Below, one piece after another: positions 1-8,547 of a DNA stretch of 64,000 nt. The stretch comes from Bacillota bacterium (GTDB lineage Bacteria; Bacillota; Clostridia; Christensenellales; Aristaeellaceae): assembly GCA_023404345.1 (NCBI GenBank), contig JAEYCB010000032.1:1-64000 (forward strand), written 5' to 3'. A model generated the notes under the pieces. It did no database searches. It saw only the letters and a list, made by a program, of their open reading frames with translations, and was not told the DNA's origin. The stretch's first letter is position 1; the number at the start of each line of letters is the position of its first letter. Both the position numbers and the translations under genes were made by a program.

Positions 1-66
1 CAGCATATCTGTGCACAGCATTTCTATCGCCTGACGCTGCTCCGCTTCTTTCTTTAGCATCTTCAT
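1..66 (-). CDS. N-terminus of a possible IS1182-like transposase (cut by window edge)
   Basis: An open frame runs from ATG at 66 on the minus strand through the left edge with no stop (22 codons). It begins MKMLKKEAEQRQAIEMLCTD, with an AGGA ribosome binding site a few bases upstream. The charged start followed by a hydrophobic stretch resembles the beginnings of IS1182-type transposases, but 22 residues cannot settle this. Any small cytoplasmic protein is also possible. The sequence to the left of the window decides it. Confidence 0.3.
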   Translation of the reverse strand, partial: MKMLKKEAEQRQAIEMLCTDML

Positions 67-125
67 CACCTGTCCTTAGTATAACAAAAAAGGATGCATG
101 ATGCGACCTTTTTTGACAGGCTGAA

Positions 126-165
126 AGCGGAAGGATATGATGAAATCATACCCTTCCGCTTTTTT
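126..165. terminator. intrinsic terminator hairpin downstream of feoB
   Basis: A 16-bp stem with one mismatch (126-141 against 145-160) and a 3-base loop is followed by TTTTTT on the plus strand. On the minus strand it lies just beyond the feoB stop and has only a short T run, so it should end feoB transcription more weakly than anything entering on the plus strand. Confidence 0.75.
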
Positions 166-175
166 ACTATGTTTT

Positions 176-2266
176 TTATATTCCCAGAAGCCGGCTAAGG
201 GAGGCTGCCAGTGCACAAAGCGTCACGCCGACCAGCGTAGGCAAAAGTACCGCGACAGCCGTCCATTTCAGGCTGTGCGTCTCCTTGTAAACCGTCAGAG
301 TCGTTGTTGAACAGGGCCAGTGAAACAGGGAAAACAGCGCCACGCACGCAGCGGTTTTCAGCGTCCATCCGTTGGCCACCAGCAGCGCGCGCAGGCTGTC
401 CAGCCCCTGCGCCTCCACCAGTGTCCCCTGGCACAGATACGTCATCAGCATGATGGGCAGCACAATTTCGTTAGCCGGAAAGCCCAGAATGAAAGCCAGC
501 AGAATCACACCATCCATCCCCAGAAACCGGCCGGCGGGCTCCAGTGCGTCTGCAAGCAGGCGCAGCACCTGCGTATCGCCCACGCGCAGATTTGCCAGCA
601 GCCAAATCACCAGTCCGGCAGGCGCGGCCACCGTCACAGCCCGGCCCAATACAAACAGCGTGCGGTCCAGCACGGACCGTATTAGCACCTGACCCACCTT
701 GGGGCGGCGGAAGGGTGGCAGCTCCAAGGCAAAAGCGGACGGCATTCCCTTGAGCACCGTGGCAGAGAGAAGCCGGGAGCATCCCAATGTAACCCCCACG
801 CACAGCACGATCAACCCAAGCAGCATCGCCGCGCCCATCAGCGACCCCAATGGGCCCTCAACAAAAACAAAGAACATCGTAATCAAGGCGATCAATGTGG
901 GAAAGCGGCCGTTGCAGGGTACCAGTGCGTTGGTCAGAATGGCGATCAGCCGCTCGCGCGGACTTTGGATGATGCGGCAGCCCATAACGCCCACAGCGTT
1001 GCAGCCCAGCCCCATGCACATGCATAGAGCCTGCTTGCCACAGGCGCGGCAGCGCTGGAAGCAGCGGTCCAGATGAAACGCTACGCGCGGCAGAAAGCCC
1101 AGGTCCTCCAGCAGTGTAAAGAGCGGAAAGAAGATTGCCATGGGCGGCAGCATGACTGAAACCACCCAGCTGGTTACGCGGTATACGCCCGATACCAGCG
1201 CCTCCGTCAGCCACAGGGGAGCGCCAGCACCCAACAGCCATGCGGATAGGCGGGGCTCAAACCCGGACAGCGTTTCGCTCAGCCATGTGGAAGGCACGTT
1301 GGCGCCCGAAATGGTCAGGTACAGAACCAGGCCCAGCAGCGCCAGCATGAGCGGGATACCGATATGCCGGCGCGCGAGTAGCCGGTCAATGCGGAGCTGG
1401 CGGGTTTCCGTGCCGGATTGCACTGGGCGGCGCACCACGTGGCGGCATAGCTCACCCGCGGCGCGGTAGCCTTCAGAAACAACAATTTCAGAAAGCTTTT
1501 CCTTGAAAAAACCGGCGCGCTCCAGGACGATTTTCTGCTCCTGTATCGTATGCCTGAGCTGGTCCCGGTCGGAAGTTCGCGCCTCTGAGAGCAGGCGCGC
1601 GAGAAATCCGTCGTCACCGGTCAGAGCGCGAAGGGCGGCAAAACGGGCGGTCCCTGCCGATTCAATGGCGGGAACGGACGCGCGTATCTGCTGGGCAATC
1701 ACATTCCGTGCATCCTCCACCGCCCTGGGATAACAAAGAAGGAGAGCGGCAGCCGCTTCATCGGACGCCCGCGCCGCTGCGGCTTCTTCCACGCGCTGCT
1801 TAAGCCGGTTCAATCCCTGCCGGCTTCTGGCGGTAACCCCTACCACCGGCAGATCCAGCAGCCGTTCCAGCAGCGCGGTATCCACCTCCATGCCCCTCGA
1901 ACGTGCTTCGTCCATCATATTGACGCACAGTACCATGCGTGGGCATACCTCTGCCGCCTGCAAGGCCAGATTGAGATTGCGCTCCAGACAAGTAGCGTCG
2001 CATACGACAATCACCGCGTCCTGAGCTTCAAAGGTCAGGCAGTCGCTTGCAACCATCTCCTCCGGTGATCCGCTGAGCAGCGAATACGCACCGGGCAGGT
2101 CCGTGAGCGTCCAGTTCACCTTTTCTCCCAGCACCTGGCCCCGCGCGGTATCCACCGTTTTTCCAGCCCAGTTGCCCGTGTGCTGCCGAAGCCCGGTGAG
2201 GGCGTTGAACACCGTGCTCTTGCCTACGTTTGGGTTGCCGCACAGGGCGACGCGCAGCGCGTTCAT
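176..2266 (-). CDS. feoB: ferrous iron transport protein B (FeoB)
   Basis: FeoB is an inner-membrane Fe(II) transporter with an N-terminal GTPase domain. The 696-residue product shows G1 GNPNVGKS near residues 10-17, G3 DLPG, G4 NMMD, a helical spacer, then a membrane domain with many segments and the Gate-like stretch containing LGCNAVGV. The start is ATG at 2266, preceded by GGAGG and overlapping the feoA stop as ATGA. An in-frame upstream ATG at 2290 lies inside feoA and has no ribosome binding site. Length is close to the usual 650-770 residues. It forms an operon with feoA. No Fur or DtxR site was recognised. Confidence 0.96.
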   Translation of the reverse strand: MNALRVALCGNPNVGKSTVFNALTGLRQHTGNWAGKTVDTARGQVLGEKVNWTLTDLPGAYSLLSGSPEEMVASDCLTFEAQDAVIVVCDATCLERNLNLALQAAEVCPRMVLCVNMMDEARSRGMEVDTALLERLLDLPVVGVTARSRQGLNRLKQRVEEAAAARASDEAAAALLLCYPRAVEDARNVIAQQIRASVPAIESAGTARFAALRALTGDDGFLARLLSEARTSDRDQLRHTIQEQKIVLERAGFFKEKLSEIVVSEGYRAAGELCRHVVRRPVQSGTETRQLRIDRLLARRHIGIPLMLALLGLVLYLTISGANVPSTWLSETLSGFEPRLSAWLLGAGAPLWLTEALVSGVYRVTSWVVSVMLPPMAIFFPLFTLLEDLGFLPRVAFHLDRCFQRCRACGKQALCMCMGLGCNAVGVMGCRIIQSPRERLIAILTNALVPCNGRFPTLIALITMFFVFVEGPLGSLMGAAMLLGLIVLCVGVTLGCSRLLSATVLKGMPSAFALELPPFRRPKVGQVLIRSVLDRTLFVLGRAVTVAAPAGLVIWLLANLRVGDTQVLRLLADALEPAGRFLGMDGVILLAFILGFPANEIVLPIMLMTYLCQGTLVEAQGLDSLRALLVANGWTLKTAACVALFSLFHWPCSTTTLTVYKETHSLKWTAVAVLLPTLVGVTLCALAASLSRLLGI

Positions 2267-2511
2267 GTTGCGCCTCCGTCCATACGGCACAGCACGGTCC
2301 GCGCGTCCGCGCTTCTTAGCGCCACCACCGTGTCCCGAATCCGGTAGGCTTTGGGATCGCCAAAGGCGGAAGGAAATAGGCAGGTAACACGGCTGTTTTC
2401 AGTAAATCCCAGATCGCATAGGCGGGACCGCATTGCCCCAGTGCCGGTCAGTCTCGCAACACAGGCACTTTCGCCACTTGCCAGCCTATCCAATGTAAAG
2501 GCTTGTTCCAT
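2263..2511 (-). CDS. feoA: ferrous iron transport protein A (FeoA)
   Basis: This is a small cytoplasmic SH3-like protein (82 residues) needed for FeoB function. The sequence has the FeoA hallmarks: an opening leucine-rich strand, a central RLCDLGFTENSRV segment, and a terminal strand before a short tail. It is translationally coupled to feoB by an ATGA overlap. The ribosome binding site before its ATG is weak (AAGGTGG), and no clear promoter could be placed in the 240-bp gap upstream, which it shares with the divergent secreted-protein gene. Confidence 0.92.
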   Translation of the reverse strand: MEQAFTLDRLASGESACVARLTGTGAMRSRLCDLGFTENSRVTCLFPSAFGDPKAYRIRDTVVALRSADARTVLCRMDGGAT

Positions 2512-2752
2512 CAGAATCGCACCACCTTGTTATCTACGTTCAGGGACGGAGGGGGCAGGCCTTCACGCCCTGTTTTCAGGGTATGATGGTTCTGCCCAAG
2601 CGTGCGGCGCTTGCCATTTCATAAAAGGCGTGATACCATACGGTTGAACAGGGCATCCATGTTGAGCATGGATTTACCTGCAAGCAATGTGTAGCGCACC
2701 ACGTTTTATGCGCGAAACCGTTCGCTCTGTTTTTGAAGGAGGCCGCTTTATC

Positions 2753-4570
2753 ATGCTTTGCAAACGACGGTCCATTCTCCGCTTGTTGGCGCTGGTGCTT
2801 GTGCTGACGCTGCCACTGTGCATAGCATGCGCGCAAGAACAGACGCTTCCCTCCGCGGGCACCCGCGATCAGACGGTGCGCGTCTATTTGAGCCGCCTGA
2901 ATCTGACCGACCGCATGGACCTGACGCTGATTTCCCCCTACAGCGTGACCACACAGCAGGGTGCACAGCTGCATTTTCAGGCGGGCAGCGAGGTGGCCGT
3001 GCTGATGAAAGACGGCGCACTGTACCTGTATTATGAGGGAATGAGCCAGTTGGCGGGGCAGAGCGTTACGTTGCTTCGCGACGTGGCAGAAGGGGAAAGC
3101 GGCTTCCGCCTGACCAACTACCCAGCGCTCTACGCAGGCGATTTGCAGCTTGATGTGATAGACGGCAAGGTACGCCCCATATTAAGCGTGCATGTGGAGG
3201 ACTACCTGCTGGGTGTTGTGCCCTATGAAATGAGCGATTCTTTCCCGCTGGAGGCACTCAAGGCCCAGGCCGTCGCGGCCCGTACCTATGCGCTTCGCAG
3301 CCAGAACCCCACCCAGCCCTACGACCTGGTGGATACAACCAACGATCAGGTGTACCGTGGCTACCTGCCCGGTAATGATCAAACCGAGCGTGCCATCAGG
3401 GAAACGCGCGGTGTGTGCGGCTTTTACCGCGACCAGTTGGCTCAGTGTTATTATTCGGCCAGCAACGGTGGCCAGACCGAACTGGTGGAAACCGTATGGC
3501 CGACGGACGAGGACTTCGGCTATTACGCCTTTGGCGATGATCCCTACGACGTTGCCAACCCCGATAGCGTGGTTCGCACCTTTGAGCTGAAAAAAGTTTA
3601 TGGCGATGAGGAAACCGCGCCCTATGCCCTGCGTAGCCTGCTGGCCACGCAACTTGCCGGCCAGCTGACGTCGCTCGGATACGACCCTGCGCCGGAAAGC
3701 GTGCGTGTGGATGCGGTGAGTGCGGTGAGTGTATCCGGCGCTGCCAGTGAGGACAATAAATACATGACCCGTCTCACACTGACTGTGTCCATCAGTGGCC
3801 GCACGCGTAAAAACGCGCCTGCCCCGGTTGTAGACCTTAACGCCGAGGAGGTCAGTCTCTTTGAAGTAGTGGAGGAAACACCCAGTCCCACGCCCACCGT
3901 GCAGACGACGGGCTTTATGCCCGTGGTCACAGTCACGCCCAGTCCTACACCCACCCCGGTCTATGGGCCCTTTACTCCGATTGATGAGTCCTTCACGCTG
4001 GAGCTGGATATTTTCCCCACGGTGGAAAGAGCGTTGGGGCTGGATATCACCGCCCATTACGACAATGAGCTGTGGAGCGTGCGAGAAACCGAAGCTGCCT
4101 ATGTCATTGAGGCGCGGCGTTTTGGCCATGGCGTGGGCATGAGTCAGCGCGGTGCGCAGTGGATGGCTGCCGAGCATGGCAAAACCTATCAGGAGATCAT
4201 CGCGTTCTATTATCCGGGTCTCACGCTCATGCGCTATAAGGACCAGCCCGCACAAATGACGCAGCCTGAGGCGGCACTGGCAGCCACTCCCGGTCCTGCG
4301 CCCACGCCCACCCCGCGGCCCACGCTTATGCCCATGACCATGACGCCGCAAGAGGGGCAATGGCTGGCTACCGTTACCGAAATCGATGACGACAGCTCGC
4401 TCAACCTGCGAAAAACGCCGGATCTGGGCGGTGAGATCCTCATGCGCCTTTATAAGGGACAAAAGCTGCTGGTACTGGAGCGCTGCCCGCAGGAGGGATG
4501 GGTCAAGGTGCGCACTGACGTTACCGAAGGCTATGTGGTAGAAGAATATCTGACTGCCGAGGCTCCTTAA
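2753..4570 (+). CDS. secreted SpoIID/LytB-domain protein with C-terminal SH3b domain
   Basis: The start is ATG at 2753 behind GAAGGAGG; the frame is open further upstream without a better site. The 605-residue product has a signal peptide (CKRR then a leucine-rich core, ending about ACAQE). It then has a SpoIID/LytB domain with the YLLGVVPYEM and ALKAQAVAARTYA segments, NGGQTE, and a late GHGVGMSQRGAQ motif. A Pro/Thr-rich stretch interrupts this domain, a second links to a C-terminal SH3b domain with LNLRKTP. SpoIID is a lytic transglycosylase that digests naked glycan strands during engulfment. The extra SH3b domain and linkers suggest a wall-bound paralogue rather than SpoIID itself. Confidence 0.85.
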   Translation: MLCKRRSILRLLALVLVLTLPLCIACAQEQTLPSAGTRDQTVRVYLSRLNLTDRMDLTLISPYSVTTQQGAQLHFQAGSEVAVLMKDGALYLYYEGMSQLAGQSVTLLRDVAEGESGFRLTNYPALYAGDLQLDVIDGKVRPILSVHVEDYLLGVVPYEMSDSFPLEALKAQAVAARTYALRSQNPTQPYDLVDTTNDQVYRGYLPGNDQTERAIRETRGVCGFYRDQLAQCYYSASNGGQTELVETVWPTDEDFGYYAFGDDPYDVANPDSVVRTFELKKVYGDEETAPYALRSLLATQLAGQLTSLGYDPAPESVRVDAVSAVSVSGAASEDNKYMTRLTLTVSISGRTRKNAPAPVVDLNAEEVSLFEVVEETPSPTPTVQTTGFMPVVTVTPSPTPTPVYGPFTPIDESFTLELDIFPTVERALGLDITAHYDNELWSVRETEAAYVIEARRFGHGVGMSQRGAQWMAAEHGKTYQEIIAFYYPGLTLMRYKDQPAQMTQPEAALAATPGPAPTPTPRPTLMPMTMTPQEGQWLATVTEIDDDSSLNLRKTPDLGGEILMRLYKGQKLLVLERCPQEGWVKVRTDVTEGYVVEEYLTAEAP

Positions 4571-4692
4571 ACGCGGGTTTTACAAGTGTGCGGGGGAAAT
4601 GGGGCGCCTTTCTATAGCCTTTTTGCGAAATTTGTCGTATACTGATAGCGGCCATTCATCGCAAAACAGAATGCGCCAGAGGAGGATAGCGC

Positions 4693-4884
4693 ATGTGGAG
4701 CCCCATTGCCCCCAATGCCAACGATGGGTCCGCAGCCGTACCGGGCGCAAGACGGCGCCGGCACAGGCGTATCGCGCGCTTCTTCCGCGGCTATCTGATG
4801 ATGGTGGGCGCACTGACGACGTTGTATGTGCTTTTGCAGCTGGTGGTGCGCCTACTGGTGGAAATTGGCAAATGGATGCCCTGA
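4693..4884 (+). CDS. small single-pass membrane protein, unknown
   Basis: A 63-residue product starts at ATG 4693 behind GAGGAGG. It has a basic cytoplasmic stretch (ARRRRHRRIARF) followed by one hydrophobic segment of about 22 residues near the C-terminus. Family not recognised. It ends 13 bases before the start of the DUF4230-like gene, so the two are probably translated from one message. The good ribosome binding site and positive-inside layout argue for a real gene. Confidence 0.6.
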   Translation: MWSPIAPNANDGSAAVPGARRRRHRRIARFFRGYLMMVGALTTLYVLLQLVVRLLVEIGKWMP

Positions 4885-4897
4885 CGGAGGAGATGCG

Positions 4898-5533
4898 TTG
4901 ATCAGATTTGCAAAACGGCTGACAGGCTTCGCCGTGTGCATCGTGCTGGCGCTGGTGCTGGTACGTTTTGGCCCCACGTTGTGGGAGCGGGTTTTTGGCG
5001 CGGATACACAATGGCTCAGTGAGCGCTTTTCCGAAACGCTGCACGAGAAAAACGAGTTGGTCGTCTTTGAGGTTGAGGTAACCGGGCAGGAAACCGTATC
5101 CCAGGATGCATGGCTGCTGGGCACCGTGCAAAAGGTAGAAATGCCCTATACCTTCCAAATGAGCTTTACGGTAGATTTGAGCCGGGCGGTGGTTTCAGCA
5201 CTGGATGACGCTCTGGAGGTACGCCTGCCTTCACCGGCGCCAGCTTATCCCAAACTTACGGTAAACGAGGACGAGGTGAAAAAGTCCGACTGGCTTTATC
5301 CCCTTACCCCTGAGCGCTATTCGGAAATCAAGCGGCAGACGGAAGAACGGCTGTTTACAGAATACAGCCAAAACGGGGAATACCTGGCCGATGCATGGGA
5401 TGTGACGGTGCGCAATCTGGAATCGCTGTTCCAATCTGTGCTGGAGCAAAGCGGACGGGGGAACGGGTGTAAAATCACCGTTGTCCGGGACGATGGTCTC
5501 AAGCCGGTGACGGAGGGGCAAGCCGCCGTGTAG
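4898..5533 (+). CDS. DUF4230-like membrane-anchored protein
   Basis: The start is TTG at 4898, five bases after GGAGGAG. The only ATG nearby is out of frame and stops at once. The 211-residue product has one N-terminal membrane segment (residues about 8-24) and an extracytoplasmic alpha/beta region with an internal PSPAP turn, ending in a helical tail. This matches the look of the DUF4230 family, whose function is not established. It pairs with the small membrane gene just upstream and is followed by a terminator, so the two form a short unit separate from the stator-like genes downstream. Confidence 0.6.
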   Translation: MIRFAKRLTGFAVCIVLALVLVRFGPTLWERVFGADTQWLSERFSETLHEKNELVVFEVEVTGQETVSQDAWLLGTVQKVEMPYTFQMSFTVDLSRAVVSALDDALEVRLPSPAPAYPKLTVNEDEVKKSDWLYPLTPERYSEIKRQTEERLFTEYSQNGEYLADAWDVTVRNLESLFQSVLEQSGRGNGCKITVVRDDGLKPVTEGQAAV

Positions 5534-5551
5534 TGTTCCGGCTTGTAAATG

Positions 5552-5592
5552 CAGGCAGCGGCAGAAATGATACGCCGCTGCCTGTGCTTTTA
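5552..5592 (+). terminator. intrinsic terminator after the DUF4230-like gene
   Basis: A perfect 11-bp GC-rich stem (5552-5562 with 5574-5584) and an 11-base loop are followed by TGCTTTTAT. It separates the DUF4230-like unit from the promoter at 5621. Confidence 0.7.
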
Positions 5593-5620
5593 TAAACATT
5601 TCTCAAATATTCCATGCATA

Positions 5621-5649
5621 TTTACAAAGTATGAAAAAAGCGTTACAAT
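5621..5649 (+). promoter_or_regulatory. sigma-A type promoter for the stator-like operon
   Basis: TTTACA at 5621-5626 and TACAAT at 5644-5649 are separated by exactly 17 bases, 41 bases before the GTG start at 5690. Confidence 0.7.
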
Positions 5650-5689
5650 AAATCGAATCCCTGAACAAAATGGACCGGAGGTGCCGTAA

Positions 5690-6904
5690 GTGCCCACTTT
5701 AACCCAGCTCTCGTCCAATCTTACGGAAATTGTGATCTATGCAGCCATTGCGCTGGTTACTCTCACAGGTGTGTGCAAGTGTATTTATCCTCTTTTGCGC
5801 AACGCATCGCTCTTAAACCGCGCAGTGATCAAGCTGGAAAAAAGCACAGCAGCAGGAGAAAGGCCCATCTGGCGTGAGGCGCGCTTTTTAGGTAGGGCGC
5901 TGCGCAATGAGTGGCAGCAATTCCTGCTCAACGCTGGCCAGCTGGATATGCGCGGCATTCCCTGCGATACGCGAGAATACATCAATGAAGAAACTGTGAT
6001 AGACAAGCCCGGCCATGCCCAACTGGCAGAGCTGATTCCCGGCCTGCTTACATCTTTAGGTATTCTGGGCACGTTTATCGGCCTGATGCAGGGCCTGACC
6101 AGCGTGGATTTCAGCAATGCGGAGGGCACTATTCAGAGCATCCCCCAGCTGCTCAGCGGCATGCGATTCGCATTTGCCACTTCGGTGGCGGGTATTTCGT
6201 GCTCGCTTTTGTTCAATATGTTCAACCGCATGTCTGCAGGCCGTGCGTTGCGTGCGCTTGATAATTTTGAGGATGCTTTCTACGAACTGGCCATGCCCCG
6301 TCCGCTTCAGCCCGATGTGCAGATGCTGTGTCAAAAGCAGGATGAAGAGGTCCGTATGGCACGCCTGGCCGAAAATGTAGGCAATCATGTGGCGGCCTCG
6401 CTGGAAATGGCCATTGGCCGCGCCATGGCGCCGCTTACGCAGTCGCTGGATACCTTCATCAAGTGCGCCACGCGTGAGCAGGTGGACGGCGTGCGGCGCA
6501 TCGTGGGCCAGTTTGTGCAGCAGATGAACACGTCGCTCAGCGGCCAGATGACCGCGCTGGGCGACACAATGAACGCAGTCAATCAGGGTCAATTGCAAAC
6601 CCAGAAAAATTTGCAGATTACGCTGGATGCCGCACGCGCTATGGCCAGCGACGCACAGGCCATCCGCGAAGCCAGTGCGGAAATCGCCCGGCAGATGCAG
6701 GCTTTTGCTCAGGAGATGCAAAAGGAGCGTGACAGCCGCGCCGAGGCGCTTGATACGGCGGAAAGCGCGGGGCAGTCTCTCGCCGATCGGCTGGATGCGC
6801 TGGCTGAATCCCTGCGCCGCATGCAGGTAGCAGCGGATTTGCTCACGGATGAAATGAACACGCTTCCCTCCGACGACGCACAATCCCCGGCGGCGGAACT
6901 ATAA
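5690..6904 (+). CDS. MotA/TolQ/ExbB-type proton channel protein
   Basis: The start is GTG at 5690 after CCGGAGGTG. The 404-residue product has a first membrane segment near 12-32, a cytoplasmic loop, and then two closely spaced segments near 112-135 (PGLLTSLGILGTFIGL) and 152-178 (GMRFAFATSVAGISC). These are the conserved channel helices of the MotA/TolQ/ExbB family. The remaining 220 residues form a long Gln/Ala-rich tail with strong helical, coiled-coil character. Long-tailed members include ZorA of Zorya defence, but no defence effector lies nearby. The next gene encodes the matching MotB-like partner, so the two probably form an ion-driven stator complex. No flagellar gene is present. Confidence 0.85.
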   Translation: MPTLTQLSSNLTEIVIYAAIALVTLTGVCKCIYPLLRNASLLNRAVIKLEKSTAAGERPIWREARFLGRALRNEWQQFLLNAGQLDMRGIPCDTREYINEETVIDKPGHAQLAELIPGLLTSLGILGTFIGLMQGLTSVDFSNAEGTIQSIPQLLSGMRFAFATSVAGISCSLLFNMFNRMSAGRALRALDNFEDAFYELAMPRPLQPDVQMLCQKQDEEVRMARLAENVGNHVAASLEMAIGRAMAPLTQSLDTFIKCATREQVDGVRRIVGQFVQQMNTSLSGQMTALGDTMNAVNQGQLQTQKNLQITLDAARAMASDAQAIREASAEIARQMQAFAQEMQKERDSRAEALDTAESAGQSLADRLDALAESLRRMQVAADLLTDEMNTLPSDDAQSPAAEL

Positions 6905-6916
6905 GGAGAGTGGCAG

Positions 6917-7963
6917 ATGGCACGCAGACGGTATACCCGGCGTAGCACGGGTAAGGCGGACGGCGGCGCATCCTGGATCAGCTATTCAGACATGATGGCG
7001 GCGCTGCTTTTGGTATTCGTGCTGGTTTTGTGTTATAGCGTATATCAGTATTTTCTGATGCTTGAAACCAAGACCGCCGAACTGGACGAGCAAAGCGCCC
7101 TGCTTGCGCAGCAGCAGGCCACGCTGGATAATCAGCGTGATGAACTGAGCGCCCAGCAGGCAGCCCTGACCGATAAACAGAATGAATTGACCGCCGCCCT
7201 CACGCAGCTGGATGAAAAGGAAAGCCTGCTCAACGACCAGAGCCTGACTTTGGAGGAACAGGAAAAAATCATTCTGGCGGCGCAGACTGCCTTGAGCCAA
7301 AAGGAAGAGGAGTTAGAAGCCGCCAATCTGGAATTGACCAGCAAGCAGCAGGAACTGGCCGACGCTACCATTTTGCTGGGGCAGCAGCAGGAGGCCCTCA
7401 ACGCCCAGCAACAGAAACTGGACGATCTGGTGGGTGTGCGCACGCAGATTGTGCGGGATCTCACCACCGCGCTCAGCCAGGCTGACCTTAAGGCTACCGT
7501 GGATGGCAACACCGGCGATATTATGTTGGAAAGCGCTGTGTTCTTTGATGTGGCCAAAAGCAATATCAAAGACAGCGGCCGCGCTTTGCTGGATGAATTC
7601 ATCCCGGTGTATCTGGGGGTGCTTTTGCGCCCTGAATATGTTGACTATCTCGGGGAAATCATCATTGAGGGGCATACCGATACACAGGGCACCTATTTGG
7701 TCAACCTGGAGCTTTCGCAAGAACGCGCGCTCAGTGTGGCGACCTATTGCCTGCAGATGCCTGGTTTAAGCGAAGAACAGCTGGAAAAGCTGCGCGAAAT
7801 CCTTACCGCCAAGGGGCGAAGCTATTCAGATCCCATTTATAATGCGGATGGTACCATCAATATGGATGCCTCGCGTCGTGTGGAATTCAAATTCCGCATG
7901 AAGGATTCGGAAATGATTGACGAAATCCGCAATATTCTCGGTTCCGGCGGCACGAATCAATAG
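6917..7963 (+). CDS. MotB-like protein with coiled coil and OmpA-type peptidoglycan-binding domain
   Basis: The 348-residue product has a basic N-terminus, then SWISYSDMMAALLLVF in which Asp25 sits at the start of the only membrane helix. This matches the ion-binding Asp of MotB. Residues about 45-175 are a Gln/Leu/Glu-rich coiled coil. Residues about 185-335 are an OmpA-like domain with EGHTDTQG, an N...LS..RA motif and DASRRVEFKF, which in this family binds peptidoglycan. It starts 12 bases after its MotA-like partner behind AAGGAGAG. Predicted role: the wall-anchored half of a proton- or sodium-driven complex. Confidence 0.87.
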   Translation: MARRRYTRRSTGKADGGASWISYSDMMAALLLVFVLVLCYSVYQYFLMLETKTAELDEQSALLAQQQATLDNQRDELSAQQAALTDKQNELTAALTQLDEKESLLNDQSLTLEEQEKIILAAQTALSQKEEELEAANLELTSKQQELADATILLGQQQEALNAQQQKLDDLVGVRTQIVRDLTTALSQADLKATVDGNTGDIMLESAVFFDVAKSNIKDSGRALLDEFIPVYLGVLLRPEYVDYLGEIIIEGHTDTQGTYLVNLELSQERALSVATYCLQMPGLSEEQLEKLREILTAKGRSYSDPIYNADGTINMDASRRVEFKFRMKDSEMIDEIRNILGSGGTNQ

Positions 7964-7980
7964 GGAAGGACGGTGCGGCT

Positions 7981-8475
7981 ATGCGCGGCCTGAAAATTGC
8001 GGCCATCGCTTCAGTATCGCTTCTGCTGGTGATGGTGCTGATGGTAGGATATCTGTTCTTGACGGCAGAGGTGCGAGTGACTGATGTTGCAGTTCACGGC
8101 GTTTCCGCCGCCGAAGATCCAGCGGCCTTTGAGGCGTTGAAAAATGCTGTGCTGGAGGAAACCTTTCAGGGTACGCTGTACCAAAAGCCCCTTGCCTGGG
8201 AGGATGCCTCCGAATACGTGTATCTGACCTATACGCTTCGCCTGCGCAACGATTGTCTGGTGCCCATTGATATGATCGAGGTGCAGGTGGTGCCCCAGGC
8301 GACAGATATCCTGCAAACGGCTGATCTAAGCGTAAAGTCGCTGGATGCCAAAAGCGAAGGAGAACTGACTGTGCAAATTCTAGCCCCCAAGGACACCCAT
8401 CCCGTACGGGAACTGATTGTGACCTATTATGTGTGGGGCGTGAGCTTCAATTTGAAAACCACCTACGGCATGTGA
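7981..8475 (+). CDS. membrane-anchored extracytoplasmic protein of the stator-like operon
   Basis: This 164-residue product begins 17 bases after the MotB-like gene, behind GGAAGG. It has one N-terminal membrane segment (residues about 8-28) with no lipobox cysteine, and a beta-rich outside domain with several YLTYTLRLRN-like strands. Family not recognised. Its place as third gene, closed by a terminator, suggests a dedicated accessory of the MotA/MotB-like pair. Confidence 0.6.
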   Translation: MRGLKIAAIASVSLLLVMVLMVGYLFLTAEVRVTDVAVHGVSAAEDPAAFEALKNAVLEETFQGTLYQKPLAWEDASEYVYLTYTLRLRNDCLVPIDMIEVQVVPQATDILQTADLSVKSLDAKSEGELTVQILAPKDTHPVRELIVTYYVWGVSFNLKTTYGM

Positions 8476-8490
8476 CCTGTCAAAGCACAT

Positions 8491-8538
8491 AAAAAAACCG
8501 CCCCGCGCTCCCAGAAGGAAACCGCGGGGTGGTTTTTT
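8491..8538. terminator. bidirectional terminator between the stator-like operon and nagA
   Basis: An A run and CCGCCCCGCG pair with CGCGGGGTGG and a T6 run, with one G-T wobble. Both strands end in T tracts, so it can serve the two convergent operons. Confidence 0.85.
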
Positions 8539-8547
8539 CAGGCTTTA

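Noticed and set aside
5690..8475. Complete Zorya anti-phage system
   Set aside because: The MotA/MotB-like pair resembles ZorA-ZorB, but no ZorC, ZorD or ZorE-type gene is beside it.
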